Origin: Lumbricus terrestris
Lineage: Eukaryota > Annelida > Clitellata > Crassiclitellata > Lumbricidae
Length of the DNA: 64,000 nucleotides
Assembly (NCBI GenBank): GCA_949752735.1
Contig: OX457039.1
Coordinates: forward strand, 47,999,055-48,063,054
Reading direction: 5' to 3'
Shown: positions 1-53,148 of the stretch, piece after piece
Layout: each line of letters begins with the position of its first letter
Numbering within the stretch: the first letter of the stretch is position 1
Made by a program: the position numbers and the translations under genes
The notes under the pieces: model-generated
What the model saw: only the letters and a program-made list of their open reading frames with translations
Database searches by the model: none
Told to the model about the DNA's origin: nothing

Positions 1-3000
1 AGTCAGTATTCACTGAAGACTGATTGAAACATTTCTACCAAAGAGATCTGCCTCTCACCCTCTCAACTACACAATATGTTCATCAGCACAAGATATATTT
101 TCCTAGGTTAACACCAGAATTGTTTACTCGGATTTGCATGGAGTCTAATAGTCGTGCTGATAATTGCATACAGCATCAAGCATTGCATATACTAAGCTTG
201 TAATGACCAGATGTATAAACGAAGCACATGGATATCTGATTTTCTTCGACTCTATAGAGAATTGTATGAAAGTCTTTGCTGTATTTGCTGGATGATGAGT
301 TTATCAACAGGGTATGCCTCCTGGCTTGAGATCTATCATGCCATGCATAGAGTTAGAGATAATATTAATTTAGAGTCTGTTTGTCCACTTCTATGTCCTC
401 TGACAATCCCAACTACAACCGATGCAGATGTAACATATGTCACAAATCCCAGCATTGATGTGGAGTGGATTAGGACAAGGACAAATATACAGGGACAAGC
501 GCAAGGTAACCATCCACAGGGTTCCGTGGCTCCTGCATGATATCAACAACTGTTGGCGAGTTGCCTAGCAACCACACTGAAGTGCATGTTAAAGAAGCAG
601 CGGTGTATTCAGAGAGAGGATGATTTACATAGAGAACCAGCAATGACCAGTCACCGGAATTACATCATTTTATATGTCACTCTTGGAAAAGTAGAACAAG
701 GTAATTATCCTTGGATCCTTTCAGCTAATCAGGGATAGAATAAGGTAATTGAATCTTTTTTCTTTTGCCATGGCTGGGAGCGCCTATGAGTGGTTTCTGG
801 AAGGGGCGCTATATAAATGCTAATAATGAATGAATGAATTAAAAATACCATTATAAGATCATAACAAACAGCAAAGGTTCCAGTCCTTAATTTCAAAAGC
901 ATCCAACAACTATGCTAGTGTCCAACCACACAGCACCAAATGTTGAAAACATTTTATTTCAGAGTGTTAGTAACATGGCAATCTTTCATTACAGCGGCTG
1001 AAGGGATTGAAGGATAATATATTGGTCGATTATATAGAGAGGCGTTTAGATATTAAACAGAGGTCACTCCGTTCAACTCCATTGTATAAGCTGCTGCCCT
1101 CAACACTCATGTAAAAATCCAGGACTGATAGCGGAGAGTCAGGACACGTATGGTACACGTGAAGCCACGATAACATTCCTTATTGTCATCAAGGTCATCC
1201 TTCTTGGCACCAGAATTTCATGGTGATTGATGCAAAAATAGACTACGGGGTATTTGTTTTCTTGGGCCATTCTTCTCGTCCAGTGCCTTTCTCGTGTTTG
1301 TACAAGTTTTGTTTTATATCTGTCCTGTTCTATATCCAGCATGATAATTTTTTCGTCTACTTCTCTTTCCTTCAAATCATGCTTGCAGTGTCTTGTTTTT
1401 TATGCACGCTCATGACAAGCTAAATGTGCCATTATACAGGTAGCAAAGGTAGTAAAGCTCATAGTCATTATGTATATATTTATTATTCCTGTCTTGCTAG
1501 CTTCGTCGGGTTTCATGATTCCCATGAAAGCCATAAAAAAGCTTTTCGCTTTATTGCACACAATCTTAGATATATACTGGGGCATCATATTTTCTGTATG
1601 GACATTCCTAAATATAAATTTGCCACCCTGCATTCAAACCAGTTCTTTTTATTTTCTAAATATAAGTGTCGCTAGTGCTTCCTGGATAGTATTGTATTGT
1701 ATCTAAGCACTTCTTTTGAATGCCAGAAAGTGCAACAGAAGGAGAAAGCGCATTTAAAAGAGAGGGACTATTTGAAGCAATTTAAGGCTGAGTCATCTGA
1801 ATCATGGTAGTTCTAGAACAGGGTACCAGAAAGTCAAGTCTGTTAGAAGAGTCAAGAGGATGGTATGAGGAAGGTGAATAAGTCTGAAAAATTTGGCCTA
1901 TTACGAATTTTTGGCAAGACCACGCTGTGTCTTGAAGATCAGAATGAGGAATTAAATCGAGAGGCCAAGAGCGATATAAATTTCATCCCACGGGTGCTTC
2001 ATGATGCACTTAACTGAACAAGCATTTTATAGTCCTAAAATATTATAAAGACCTTAATGCTTAATTCACTCCTCAGCCTCTTTATTGGCAATTATTTTCA
2101 TCATCCTAACTCTAAACTGCGGCTGTTGTACCTTGTTGCGTTCGTGTCTACGAGTCTTCAAAAAAGGAGAAGTAGCTGTAGCCGATGTAGCTGAACATCA
2201 AACATGTAGTTGAATATGTGGGAGTACCAGAGGAGACAGGCGATCGATCTTGCAGCTGGAGAGGAAGAAGATTGACCTTGGGAAGAGCCATGGGAGGGGA
2301 GGGCATTGCAGTGATAAATTCGAGAAGAAACAAATGTGTGAGTCAATATGTTGCGAAAGTAGCAGAGAAGGTGGAACGATGGATGGCTACAGATGAAAGT
2401 ATGAGGACCGTGTGAGATTAGAAATATGATCGGAAAAGATAAAGGAACTCTAGTTGTTGTATTCGCATTAATTGATTGATTGGATTTGTAATGTGCGCAT
2501 GGTTGTATCCGAATGTGAATTTGAGGTGCGGCATTTTGTTTCGTATGTCTCTGTTTCTGCTGTCATTGAGGTCTTGAGGATGGGGGAAATGCACTGCATG
2601 ACACTTGCTCCCACTGGTCTAAGCCGCCTTCTACCATATGTGTCCGTCCATGCAGCTCAATCCCTCAGCGGATGACATGATGATGAATTTATGATGATGG
2701 TCAATTTATTATGATGATTTTATGACATTCTGTGTGTGTGTTTGTTTGACTATCTTCATCAACTCCGTGGATTATGTATGTTTGTTATGATATCTGTATA
2801 CACCAAAATGCAGATCTGTCAGTTGGTCAATTAAAGAATATTCTTATCTTATCTGATCTATCCAGTGTAATCGTTGTTTAATCATTGATAATGAAGAACA
2901 GTCTATTTTTGTCTTCTCCTTGTGTTGACCATCTTGGCCAACTGCTCATCTCTGCTGGGATTTCTATAGCTACCAATTTTCAATATGCTTTGTATTACTG

Positions 3001-3169
3001 ACATAGATACTGAAGAGCCGTTATCATCTGAGACTTGGTATTAAGACAGGGTTTCATTCCCATTGTTGGCATTGTATCTTAGCTAAATATACTCTGCATT
3101 TGAAGTAGTTTTGCGGTGATTCTAGTACGATATATAGTTTCTGAACGAATTTTTTTACTCCATGACTGA
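1..3169. other. Upstream region, no gene recognised
   Basis: This AT-rich sequence lies ahead of the first coding exon. Short ORFs exist but none has a recognisable product or splice context. A LINE-type 3' tail lies at 767-840. The stretch at about 2600-2860 ends in ATTCTTATCTTATC-like sequence typical of a retroelement tail. A non-coding first exon or promoter of the BAHCC1/TNRC18-like gene may lie here or beyond the left edge. I cannot identify it. Confidence 0.4.
767..840 (+). mobile_element. L2-like LINE/SINE 3' tail
   Basis: The sequence runs CCATGGCTGGGAGCGCC, then GGGGCGCTATATAAAT, then a short AATGAATGAATG repeat. The same tail recurs at least ten times in the window in both orientations. 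Where the upstream part is preserved it encodes the C-terminus of an L2-like reverse transcriptase, so this is a truncated retro-copy. Confidence 0.65.
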
Positions 3170-3447
3170 TTCCTGCTTTTGAAGCTGACACTGGTTCAGG
3201 TTGGGAGAACCTCTGATCTTGAGTGGATATAATATATGAATACTTATTTATGATCATGATTACAATTTTGAGGTAATAGAAAACAACTGAGGCTGTTGTG
3301 ATTGTGGTTTCGTTACTGCTTCCTGCTTTTGAAGCTGACACTGGTTCAGAAGCTCTGATCTTGAGTGGATATATAAATACTCATTTATGATCATGATTAC
3401 AATTTTGAGGTAATAAGAAACAGCTGCTGCTTCTGCTGTGATTGTGG
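3170..3447. repeat. Tandem duplication, about 150-bp unit x2
   Basis: The units start with TTCCTGCTTTTGAAGCTGAC at 3170 and 3320. Both contain a CTCTGATCTTGAGTGGATAT block and an ATGATCATGATTACAATTTT block, and they differ by small indels. The duplication ends about 110 bp before the exon 1 acceptor. Confidence 0.85.
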
Positions 3448-3564
3448 TATTTGAATTTATTAAACTGCAGTTAAAACATATTAATTGTGTTTTCAATTGC
3501 CAGTAAATGATTGTCAGTGCATCAATTTTACCGTTTTTTTTCTTCGTTTGTTTCAGCGTATCTG

Positions 3565-42713
<39,149 letters not shown>

Positions 42714-45700
42714 ACGTCGTTGAAGAGTGGACGGCAACGCTGACAGAACGATGTGCATAGTTTGCTGCCAGAAAAAAAGAACAAAAATATCGTAGATGTA
42801 AGCTTTTTATGCAACAGTTGTCGTCGATACTTCGGAGATTCTGACTCATGTTTTGTCTGTCTTCTGCGTGCGAAGCATGATTTATTTTGGTTTGGAAATG
42901 TGAATGAACTGTAGCAACTAAGATCAGATCAGCGTGTTTTTGGAATATATATGTAAAATTAAGAGACTGTTTTTAATCGATTCTACGTAGTATAGCACGT
43001 TACTTAAAAACGAGTAAGAATCGCGGCATTTGAACTTTGGGTTCTTTCTGTCCAATACGTGTAGGCATTAAGCGTCGTGTTTGTGTAGTCATTGCTTGCC
43101 TAGCAGACGGGTCATTCGGCCAAAAACTCATTTGGCATTTGTAGTTATGTGCTTCACATGTCCTTAGTGTACATCACTTGAAGGGTAATCAACGTTGTGG
43201 TGTCCTGTAAGCTGCTGCTTTAATGTAAATTTTCTGGTAGAAGATACTTGCCCATCTGTAACTGATGATCCGATTTGGTTTATTATCTTTTCCATCTCGA
43301 TATTCTGATCTTAACGCTTGATCTTGTTACGTGTCGGCTGCGCATAATTATAGTTTCAGTTGTCAATGGCAACCGTGCAAGTTCATTTCCTTTGTCTCTT
43401 CCATACAGACATAATTTGCTGCTAGAGTCATTCGAAATTTGTTTGGCATTGGTGAATTGTGTACAGCTTTAAATGCCATCCGTGCGTAACACTGAGTATT
43501 TTTGTTTGTAGCTTGCGAAATGATGCATGCATTATGTTGTGCGCTTGTTCATGTATATCTTGTTTGGATTCACGTTATTGAAATATATAACAAATTTGCA
43601 AATTATATGCATCCACTTGTATAAACAGATTACATGATTGGTATGTAGGGTTCAAAATCTAATCATATATCAAAATATTGAATTGCATAAGCATGTCTTA
43701 GCAAGACATACGCATGCCAGTATTTTGCAGTATAAGGTTTTGTGTTTGTGTAAATAGTTGTGGTCATATAGTAATGTAAATATGTTGGTATCTGCAATTT
43801 ATACTGAGTGCATTATTTCCTGTAGAATAGTTTTAGTATTAAGTCTATGTATGCATACATGTACAACAATATATATATATATATGTACAATTGTACATGT
43901 GTATACTCGTACATCTAAGTTGGTGATACCATAATCAACAAGCACGAACTCGTTGAATGAGCTAATCTTGTATAATTTTGTTGATTAAATTGTTTCATTT
44001 GTGCTAATTGGATTAATTGTAACATGAATGATTTATTAATCTATTCATGCTATATATTTGTGACTCGAAATGAGTGTTTCTGTTGTGGCGAAACTTAATC
44101 TGTTATTTAACAAGACATTTGAGAAGCTGTATACTGCTACAGTCTGCTTTATCTGTTTCTATGTTTACAAATAGTAATATATGTGATGACGTGAGAGGAG
44201 CATGATTTGGAGCTTTCAAAATTGAATTACATGTCTTGTTTTGAAGAGTTTTATGAGTATCTAAATATTCCCGGTGATATGAATACGTTTTTGGCTCACA
44301 GCGTTGTCATTCAAGTTAATTGTCCTTGTCGTTAATTGTCTTCGTTACTGCGACTAATTGCTTATCTGTGTTCATCTTTCATCTGTCGTAGTAGTATTCG
44401 ACGTGTGCTGTGTTTGCTAAGGCTGGGGGACAGGAGAGTCTTAACATCTAAAGTGTTGTAAATACTGTTACAAGAAATTGTCTGGTTTTCTGGCTTGTTG
44501 ATTTTTAAATCTGAAAGAATCTGGCTTCTTGCAGAAGTAGCCGTTTTAGATATTGAGTTGTTGTAGTCTTGTTTTTAGTTTCACAGATTTTCTTATAATT
44601 TTTCTGAACAGCTGTGTGTATCTCTGCTGCACATTGTAAAGAATTGGTAAATTGATATGATAGCAGCAACTTTAGTGCATTACTGGCTTTTGTCTGAATC
44701 GGTCACAGATACATATACGTGTTTTTCATGCTTACCTTCAGTGATTTTAAGGACATGAAACTGCTGCATAATTATGTATATGTACAGTTTCTCTGACAAG
44801 TTCTTTTCTTGTGCTATAAATATCAGCTGGTAACTAGCAGTTGTGAGTAATTTAATTGCTGCTACTCCATCGTAAACTTCTATGAGTGTTGATCAGTGAT
44901 CTCTGATTAAAGTCTCTGCAAGTTGTCCTCACGAATGAGACAGAGCCTTCGCAAGTTCGCATGGTTGATGTTTAGCACAGAAATGAGAAGTTTATTATAA
45001 GTCTATCGCTGGCTCCTGTCATTTCATATTAAGACTTTAACGATGAACCTGCACTAAAAGGAAAAATAATAATCCCATCGTCAAACGACTAAACATATGT
45101 TTACTATTTCTATTACTGTTATTTGATGAGTGTATGATTGAATTAGTTTAGTGCATTACGCCTCTCAGTCTTTGGCCATCTTGTAATCTATTTGTAGTTT
45201 TCAGTTTTAAAAAGACAGCGATTGACTGCATTACTTTTGTTTTTCTTATGAGTTTTTTTTGAATATGCAATTTCCCAATTTGCATGGCATGGCCAATTTT
45301 TCAAACATTAACAAAAGTTACAGCAAATCAGGTTTCTGTTCAACTAGGTTTGCAACTTTCTGTTACGTATGTATTTGTGTACCAGGCAAAATTTAGGGGT
45401 GTCATTCAGTCATCTGTTATTGCCATATTTATCTGGATATTAAATATACATTCTTACTAAAAAAAATTAAAGCTTGCAAGGTCACATAGAAATACATTTC
45501 TAGAATCATTAGGGGAAGAACAGTTTAATATCCAGACGTTTGAAAGTTTTTTGGAAATTGAGGCATCACTTGAAAGATGAAAGAGTTCAAGCATCGGTGA
45601 TAGCATTGAGTGTCATATCCATTCTTTGGTGGCTAAGGAATGTTTACTGTTTGCAAGAATCCTAATGAAATCTTGAGACTCGAGTGAAAATCCAAACTCT

Positions 45701-46378
45701 AAAAGAAACTAAAAGATATTGGTATTACAAAGTAGGCTACTATGCCAGTTATTACAGGTAATTAATAATAATCATAATTATTATTTTACCATTATTGATT
45801 ATTAGATTATTATTAATATTGTTTTCACATGTCCTATTTGTTAGCTTTTTTATTCATGCATGGGCATGTGTAATAAAAACATGAGTTGATTGTTAATTAT
45901 GGTTGAAAATCTTGTTTTTTATGTTGTGTTTGGTTCAGTTTACCTGCAATAAATGTTTCCAGTTATGAATTATGTAGAAGTCCCTGCCAGACATATTTGG
46001 GTTTGTTTATTTGTTAATTAGTTTCGTATGCAGTTTAGAAGTTACTGGCTAAAGTAACTAGGCTTCGATCTAAACCAAGGTAGGATTTTTCTCGAGCTAA
46101 CGGTACTTTTGGTATCACCTGTTGTGGCTATTACTTAACCATTCATATAAACCTTATGCAGAATACATAAATCATGCGCTGTTGTGAGGGATACATCTAA
46201 GTATGTAACAGTTTTCAGGTAACTATGCTTGCACAAGGTTTCTTTAAAGCTGGCATAGAAAAGGAACACAGAAACTGGCAAGAAAGTTGATAGACATTAA
46301 CTTGAATGATCAATAAAACCAGAGAGACTAGCATTTTCAATTAATTAAATTAGTATACTGTTGATCAAAAGAAATGCA
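42714..46378 (+). other. Probable 3' UTR and downstream flank
   Basis: AT-rich sequence with no coding potential follows the stop codon. AATAAA hexamers lie at 45872 and 45948, and ATTAAA variants near 43985 and 44906, so polyadenylation could fall at several places. The transcript end cannot be fixed from sequence. TA repeats lie near 43869-43882. Confidence 0.45.
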
Positions 46379-46545
46379 TCGGGAAGGGCAAGAGCTCATC
46401 AAAAAACATGATGCTGCTAATGGGGAAGGCAAAAGCTCATCAACAGCATGATGCTGGTGTTGGGAGGGAAGACAAAATTGCATAAGAATCATGATGCTGG
46501 TGATGGGGGAAAGTCAAAAGCTCATTGAAAAAATGATGCTGACAT
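46379..46545. repeat. Minisatellite, about 50-bp unit, 3-4 copies
   Basis: Units have the pattern GGGAAGGCAAAAGCTCATCA then CATGATGCTGGTGATG, diverged by substitutions and small indels. Confidence 0.85.
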
Positions 46546-49198
46546 AGTTACTGCAAAGTCTCTCTGGCATGCAAAGGTGGCTCTCCAAACTTCATATCAT
46601 GAATAGGAATGTTTGTTCTCTGTACTCGTAGCCTATCGGGTTCTGTTGGTCATATTTTCCATGTATTTGTATGATGTATGATTTCACTTACGCGAATAGC
46701 TGGAAGGTTTACTGTTGACTATAATATTTGTAACAGAATCCTTCTTTCTTATTCTAGAGAGAAATTTGAGTACTTGATTACTGTTCTTCATTCTGTTGTA
46801 TCCAGTGGGCCTACTGGTATGTCTGTCTTAATCATGAATGCCTCCTGCACTGGCCTACATGTTCTGTCTTTGTACCAGACACTGACACATTGCCCTTTCT
46901 TGCCTTCATCTGTCTTTGGCTGAGCACTGGTTACATGTAAGCAGAGGCAGTTACACTTTGCAATAGCTCCTCTGCTATCAGTTACCAGTATGCAATATTT
47001 GCAAATTTTACCGAAGGCTGTTTTTTTTAACCGATTTCGTCGACTGACCAAGAAAAATGAGGACCAGACTTGTAAACCTCAATTCCTGCATCTATAAGTA
47101 ACTTAAATGGAGGTCTAAGTTTTGGCTCGTATAGGTTTGTAGACTTCAACATTCAGTGAGCTTATTACCGTATTAAACTTTACAAGCTATTTTTTATGCG
47201 GCTGACTTTACAGAATATGTATAGAGGATCAAGACAAGATTTCCATGACTGAAGTCCAGTTTGGCACTGCAAAAAGCATTTACAAACAACTGAGTATTAA
47301 TGATAGGTAGAATTTTATTTTTTAGGAATTATTTAGTGAAACTGAAATATCTTAGAAGTGTATCATTAATTGAAAATATGATAAAGAATAATCATAATCG
47401 AAATGCATTTTGTAATAACTGAGGAAATGAAAATTGCAAATTACTTGGTGTATGTTTCTACAGACAAATCAAGATTTTCAATTTGATTTGTATATTTCAG
47501 TATACAGTTCCTAAATATGCAGTTTTTCTTGAGTTAAAAGCAAGTATTATTCATTATCATTGAATACTTAGCACTAAAAGTAACAAAAGGAAAATTTAGT
47601 TTAGGTATTGTTCAAAGGTTGGCCAGTGCTCAGCCTATCTGTGCAGAGGTGGTGGTGATTGTCCATTCAGACTCAAGAGCTTATTTTTATTCAATCAAGA
47701 AGCTGATTTTTGCATGAGCTATCTCTGTTTTACTAATTATTGAACTGCTACACATGTTAGTGCTTTTAAATATGTAGTTTTAGCTTGTCTCACGTTACTT
47801 TGCTTATTGTTGGAGATTGAAATTCTACAGAATATTGTAAATAAAATGCAGAACTTGTACAGTTTTCCTTGAATGCTCTTTTTTTGTACAGTCGAAGAAG
47901 CAGATATTGTGCACTTGGAGACCAAAGATATTAACTTTACTTTTTGCTGACTAGCGGTATTGCGTTAGTTTTCGTGATGGATGCACCATAATGGGAATTA
48001 TTTCGGGCGCTAAGTCTGTGAACAAATGCTGAGTGAATGTTTTCATTGCATTTAACACATTTTAACGATGAGCTTGCTTGATCGTTTTAAGTGTTTAAGG
48101 TGTTTCCTCCCACTGAAGTTGAACAAAGCATTTTTTGAAAGTTTCAAGTGAATGACATTCTTTTATGCAACAATTCTTTATAAATTTCTTTTGTGTTCAT
48201 TTGTCTTTGTGTATTATTACAAGTGCAAGTTTGTATGAATCGAGGCAGTGTATGCATACAGAATTACTGCACACATGTCTGTCTAACTGAGCGTACTTTA
48301 CTTTTTGACTGAACAATCTGTTGTAAAGGTACAATCCTACAATCTGAAAGCTATATGAATGTCACACAAACCATTGCCAATGTGTTAAGTATATGCAACC
48401 AATCCATTAGAACATTTGTTTATGTGGTCAATATTTGGAAGAGGGCAAGAACTGTGCATGTAATTCGTGCTGCCAACTTATCAATCCTGCCATTTCTTTA
48501 TTTCTATTACTACTCAGGGCATTCATTAAAAACTAAATTCAAGATCGAATTAAATCTGAAACATGTTAATTAAATCCTAAGTGTAAAAATGAAAGACATT
48601 CAAATCCGACTCTAATTCGCCTTTTCCGTGTCTTCCAAACTGCTGTAAACATGCACCGTCAGCCGTGATCATCCGTCTGTCAGTGTATCATATGCTTTGA
48701 AATTCAATTAAGAGTTGATCCTATCCTAAACTTTTGCCTTTTAAGTTTGTTTTCAAAAGGAAAAAACCTGAAGTTTGCAATTATTGTTTAATTATTTAAA
48801 CGCAATTGTAAAATGTAGACTGTACCAGGTTTTGATTTATGGGCTTTGTCCAGGAGGCTTGGATGACTGTTGTGCAAGGGGACGTCTTGAGATAGATAGA
48901 TCGTAACCCTTCTTGGAGTGCCTGACACTGCCTGAGTGCAAAGTTTATGACAGTAACATGCACATTAATTATTAAGATTTTGTGGGAGTTCTGCATGTGT
49001 TGGTTAAATAAAAAGTAGACCTAATATCAGATGAAGTACTAGTTGTTTGTCATCTGCTCTCTCAGCCATATTGATCATCAAAGGTGCAGGGATTGTTAAA
49101 TACTGGTACTTGGTGTTGATTTTGGCAGCCAAAACAATACAGCTAGAGTGCTAGATGACCTTTCACATTTGAATTGAATGGCTGAACAACAGAATACC
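46546..49198. other. Intergenic, nothing recognised
   Basis: This is unique AT-rich DNA. Short ORFs of 60-90 codons show no recognisable product and no splice context. Confidence 0.4.
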
Positions 49199-49371
49199 AG
49201 TAGCACATTCTACACTGGATGCATTTCACAATGGTCTGATAGCCACTGCGTTGCCCACACAATCACTAATACCAGTCAGATAACTTTACGCTTGTGTCAC
49301 TTGAGCGGGCATGTTCTGTTTCTGGAATTCTTGTCCCAGATTTTGGGATAAAGAAGCAGTTTTTTCCAGAT

Positions 49372-49553
49372 CAGTGGTGGCGCCTCCGTAGGTTAGGCAG
49401 GTCATGTGACCTATTTTACTCTTGACCTGCCTTATGACTTACCAAAAATTATTTTGAATTTTTATATCTCCTTTAAATGCAATCTCTTCAACCTGCTGAA
49501 TAACTTCCATGACCCTGGTGTGACCTGCTAAAATTGTATAGCTGGCATCACTT
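49372..49553. mobile_element. Possible decayed hAT miniature element
   Basis: The ends CAGTGGTGGCGCC and, inverted, AAGTGATGCCAGC match at about 8 of 13 positions. The flanks TTCCAGAT and TTCCAGTT agree at 7 of 8 bases, as a worn target duplication would. Length is 182 bp. Confidence 0.4.
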
Positions 49554-51417
49554 TTCCAGTTGTACATGCTCTCATATTTCTCCTCACAGGCCTTTCCTTA
49601 CATTTGTTTTAAAAAGATTATTTTGTAATTGCTTTACTTACGGTGAATTTGCAACAAGACATGGCAGCATATAGAGACAATTGAGTGAACACTTTCAACC
49701 TGTCAACCTTGAAATATTCAAAGCCTTTGATGCAGACTCTGTTAGAGTTCATCAATCGATCGATCGATTGATCAAGATCTGAGTAGTTTCCTTGGAAGTG
49801 ATGCAGATCATGCTGCATACTGTTGCATACTGTTTCTGAAGTCTGGTACCAATGGACAACTAACTCTCAACTGACAAGCAAGGACTTTCCTTGGAAGCTA
49901 ATTTCATCCTTTTTCAATTCATCCTTATTCAATTCCAGTCATCTACATTGGATGCATTTCCACCACCACCAGTCTCAGCAGCCGAATCATCATCAGGTCA
50001 TGTGACCTATCCACTGTGTTGCCCACGCAGCCTTTGAAGTCTTCCTGTCCATTGTGACGTTGCTGTTTCTGGTCCGCCCTTTTGATAAAATGATAAAAAA
50101 ATTCACAAAACACATAGACCATAAAACTTGGTATCGATATTTTGATGTTCCAGTACGTGTTCTAACATATGTATCTTTGTGTGGTCATATGCAATGATGC
50201 ATGGCTTGACGTAAATAGCACCTCACCAGAACTTCTGTTCTCCGCCATTGGACAAGTCTAAAAAGGCATGACACATTGTCATTGTTTTACCTTATGCTTG
50301 CTGTTGTGTTCTGTTAAGTGTTCAATGCACTTCTACTTTCACAGTTAGTCTAGTTCACTTTTCTAGTGTCATTTACCATTTATATATCTAGGCCTATGCT
50401 GGTCAAACGTTATAGTTTTTGTGAATGGCTCTGTGTTAATTGGAACACCTCTTCCCATTTAAGATTCACTGTTAGTACAGTTGTTAATTTTAGCATAACT
50501 AATTTACCTTTTTCTAAAGTATTCTCAATTGGATGCTGAAAAAGCACATGCTTAGAAGTGGTTGATGGTTTTTTTTACTTACTCGCCAAATACAATGAAA
50601 ATATTCTACGTGGAGATCGGTTTTTCAGTAACTGTTGCTGAAATTGTCTGAATACTTATAGATAGAACTTTTAAAAACTTCAAGTAGAACAGTCTGACGT
50701 TTGCACAAGTTTCAGCACCACTTCCAAAAGACGCAGTGCAGCGTAAAGTCCGATGATACAGCTAGGCTTTGCCAAGCTGTATGCCAATTTTTCTGCATTC
50801 TGTGTTTTCTAGATTTAAGTTTCTAAACAAGAACTTGAAGATGGTCGAATGCTTGCATGATGTTGAGCATGTAAAGTTCACCAACAGAGATGTCTTAAGT
50901 TTTTGTTATTAGTAAATTGTTTGCATGTACGAACTTTACGATGATGATGTCAGCGACAGATTAAGTCGTCACTTGAAGTTTTATTTGTAAATAACTACTG
51001 TTTTTGTGATTTACAAACGCGAAAGTCTCTAACGTGTCTGGTATCGTAAGCACACAATTTACTGCGGATGGTTTTTGATGAGGCGTCTGCTTGGTGATCA
51101 AGTTATAGTTTCAGATATTTTCTTGAGAAAGTTTTTTTCAACGTTTAGCAGTAGCTTACATTGTGAAGACATGTAGCAATGATGCTGTGTGCTATGTAGT
51201 TTGCAGGGAGCTTCGTCATAATATACATTATTCTGCAGAATTTTTGTCTTTTGTTTCATGAGTGCTCGAATCCATTGATGATTGTGCTTTAGAAGTCGTA
51301 TGATATGGTATGGTAATAGAAATAACACTCAAGCATCATCTGTTCTTGAAACCACAGGTCTTTGCAATGTTAGCATGATCTCGAAATGCGAAACCTCGAG
51401 GACTAGAGTACAGCATG
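49554..51417. other. Intergenic, weak local duplication only
   Basis: The block 49943-50080 resembles 49205-49345 (GGATGCATTTC, TGTTGCCCAC, GCTGTTTCTGG), so an old local duplication is likely. Otherwise nothing is recognised. Confidence 0.35.
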
Positions 51418-51605
51418 CAGTGGTTAAAGTGGTTTGAGTGAGCAGTGGGAATGCCAACTGTGAGCAGTGGGAACGCTGGTGAAGTTTTATTGGGAACGCC
51501 CATGTCTCAAGGGTTCCATGCAGGCAAGCAGTGGAAACGCAAGCCACGAATCTCAAGAGCAGTGGGAATGCCGTTCCCACGCGTTCCCACCCACTTTAAA
51601 CCCTG
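51418..51605. mobile_element. hAT miniature element with internal GCAGTGGGAA repeats
   Basis: The ends CAGTGGTTAAAGTGG and CCACTTTAAACCCTG are inverted, with 8-bp duplications ACAGCATG at 51410-51417 and 51606-51613. The 188-bp interior is made of GAGCAGTGGGAAYGC units, with inverted units (GCGTTCCCAC) at the right side. Confidence 0.88.
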
Positions 51606-51613
51606 ACAGCATG

Positions 51614-52840
51614 GGAGTCCCAGTTAGGTTCATTTTAAAGATTTTAAAATCTTGATCTCTCAGTTATCCACATTCTTTCATCTTCTTGAAGTCAATGACT
51701 TTCAGTGGTGCAAACAGTTATATTTCTTTATCAGAGTCATTCATACCTCTTGCTAGTTGCTACAAGTTTGTTGTCTGAATCTTAGAGGCATGGGCGGAGA
51801 CTTAAAGGGGAGACAGGGGTAACGGTCCCCCTTCAATAGTTTCTACAGGCTGCTAATTGACAAATAATTATCTCCACTTTCCTTGGTCATTTGTCAAATC
51901 TAGTGCTCCTCTGGTTGTTAGCTCCAAGTCTTATTAATAATTCATCTTTTTTTGTCTATCCAGCACAGTCTTTTAGGAGAACATGTAATAATAGCACATT
52001 TTTAACAGCTCACAAAGAAACTACCATCTAAGAATATAACAGATCTAAACCAAATAATATACATCTTAAAGACAGTTAGAGTCAAAGGCAACAAATGCGT
52101 GAGTGCGGTAAAAGATTGTCCACTACATGAAAATGGAGGGTGAGTGGGTCAAATGTTTGTGCTAAAGTACCTGCATACCTCAATTCTCTAAGCGGCACAT
52201 AGTGCAATGATTGCAGACCCAGCTGCAGTTTTATGTGCTGACTCAATAGCAATAGTGAAGTACAGAATCCTCTAATCATAATGTATGCCAGAGAAGTGCT
52301 AATAATGGAGCAACATGTCCATCCTTTGTGTGTCTTTTTTTAGAATGTTCTATGCTCTGCATTGAGTGGGGTTCACGAATCTGATCTTCTGTATGCAGTG
52401 TTGAAACTATTGATCGATGCATTGGAGTCTAAAACAGCCTCGAGAAGTTCCGCTGTATTATACAGCTTCCTAGGTTGACCAGGTTCAATCAGTTAATTAA
52501 ATAGCCTCAGTTGATGTTGTGGTCGGATTAGCATCTCGAGTGCAAGATTGTACCTGGTTTTGAACTGTGCATCTTTCATACATATGTATGAACTCCTTAA
52601 TCCCTCACAGACTAGGGTATGGCAGCTGAAATGATACCTGCAATTATTGTTGAGCTCATCAACATTTGGACAACTGGGTAAATTCACCAATAAAATGACA
52701 GATCGGTCATTTGATGATTAGATGTCTTGTACATTGGAATCTTTTCTGTCATTCATGTGAAAGACAACCTTTAGAAGACAATATGATGTAAGCGCCAGGT
52801 GCACTGGGCAAGCAACCGTGGTAGCTGACTGCATACTCAT
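51614..52840. other. Intergenic, nothing recognised
   Basis: This is unique AT-rich sequence without a supported feature. Confidence 0.4.
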
Positions 52841-52844
52841 GTGT

Positions 52845-53030
52845 ATGTGCGCATGTGTGTGCGTGTGTGTGTGTGTGTGTGTTTAGGTAATATGTGTGTT
52901 GTGTGTGCGTAGCTGTGCAATGTGCACGCATGTATGTGTGTGTGAGAGTGCAGGTGTGTGTTTGCATAGATGCAGTGTGTGCAGTTGTGTGCGCATGTGT
53001 CTGCATATGTATGTAAATGTGTGTGGTATG
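52845..53030. repeat. GT-rich degenerate microsatellite
   Basis: TGTGTGTGCG-type runs with GCATG interruptions are present. CAATGTGCACGCA recurs near 52918 and 53058. Confidence 0.85.
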
Positions 53031-53148
53031 CAGACCAGTGGTATCCATAAAGGTTGTGCAATGTGCACGCAATGCACATCTTAGACTGTAGGCATATAGA
53101 TCATCCATGATGATACTTATGATACAGAAGATTTCCTGTAATTTTTAT

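Noticed and set aside
211..540. 109-codon ORF near the left edge
   Set aside because: No recognised product, ordinary composition for non-coding DNA and no splice context.
46379..46545. CRISPR-like array
   Set aside because: Adjacent diverged units without unique spacers, in an animal genome. It is a minisatellite.
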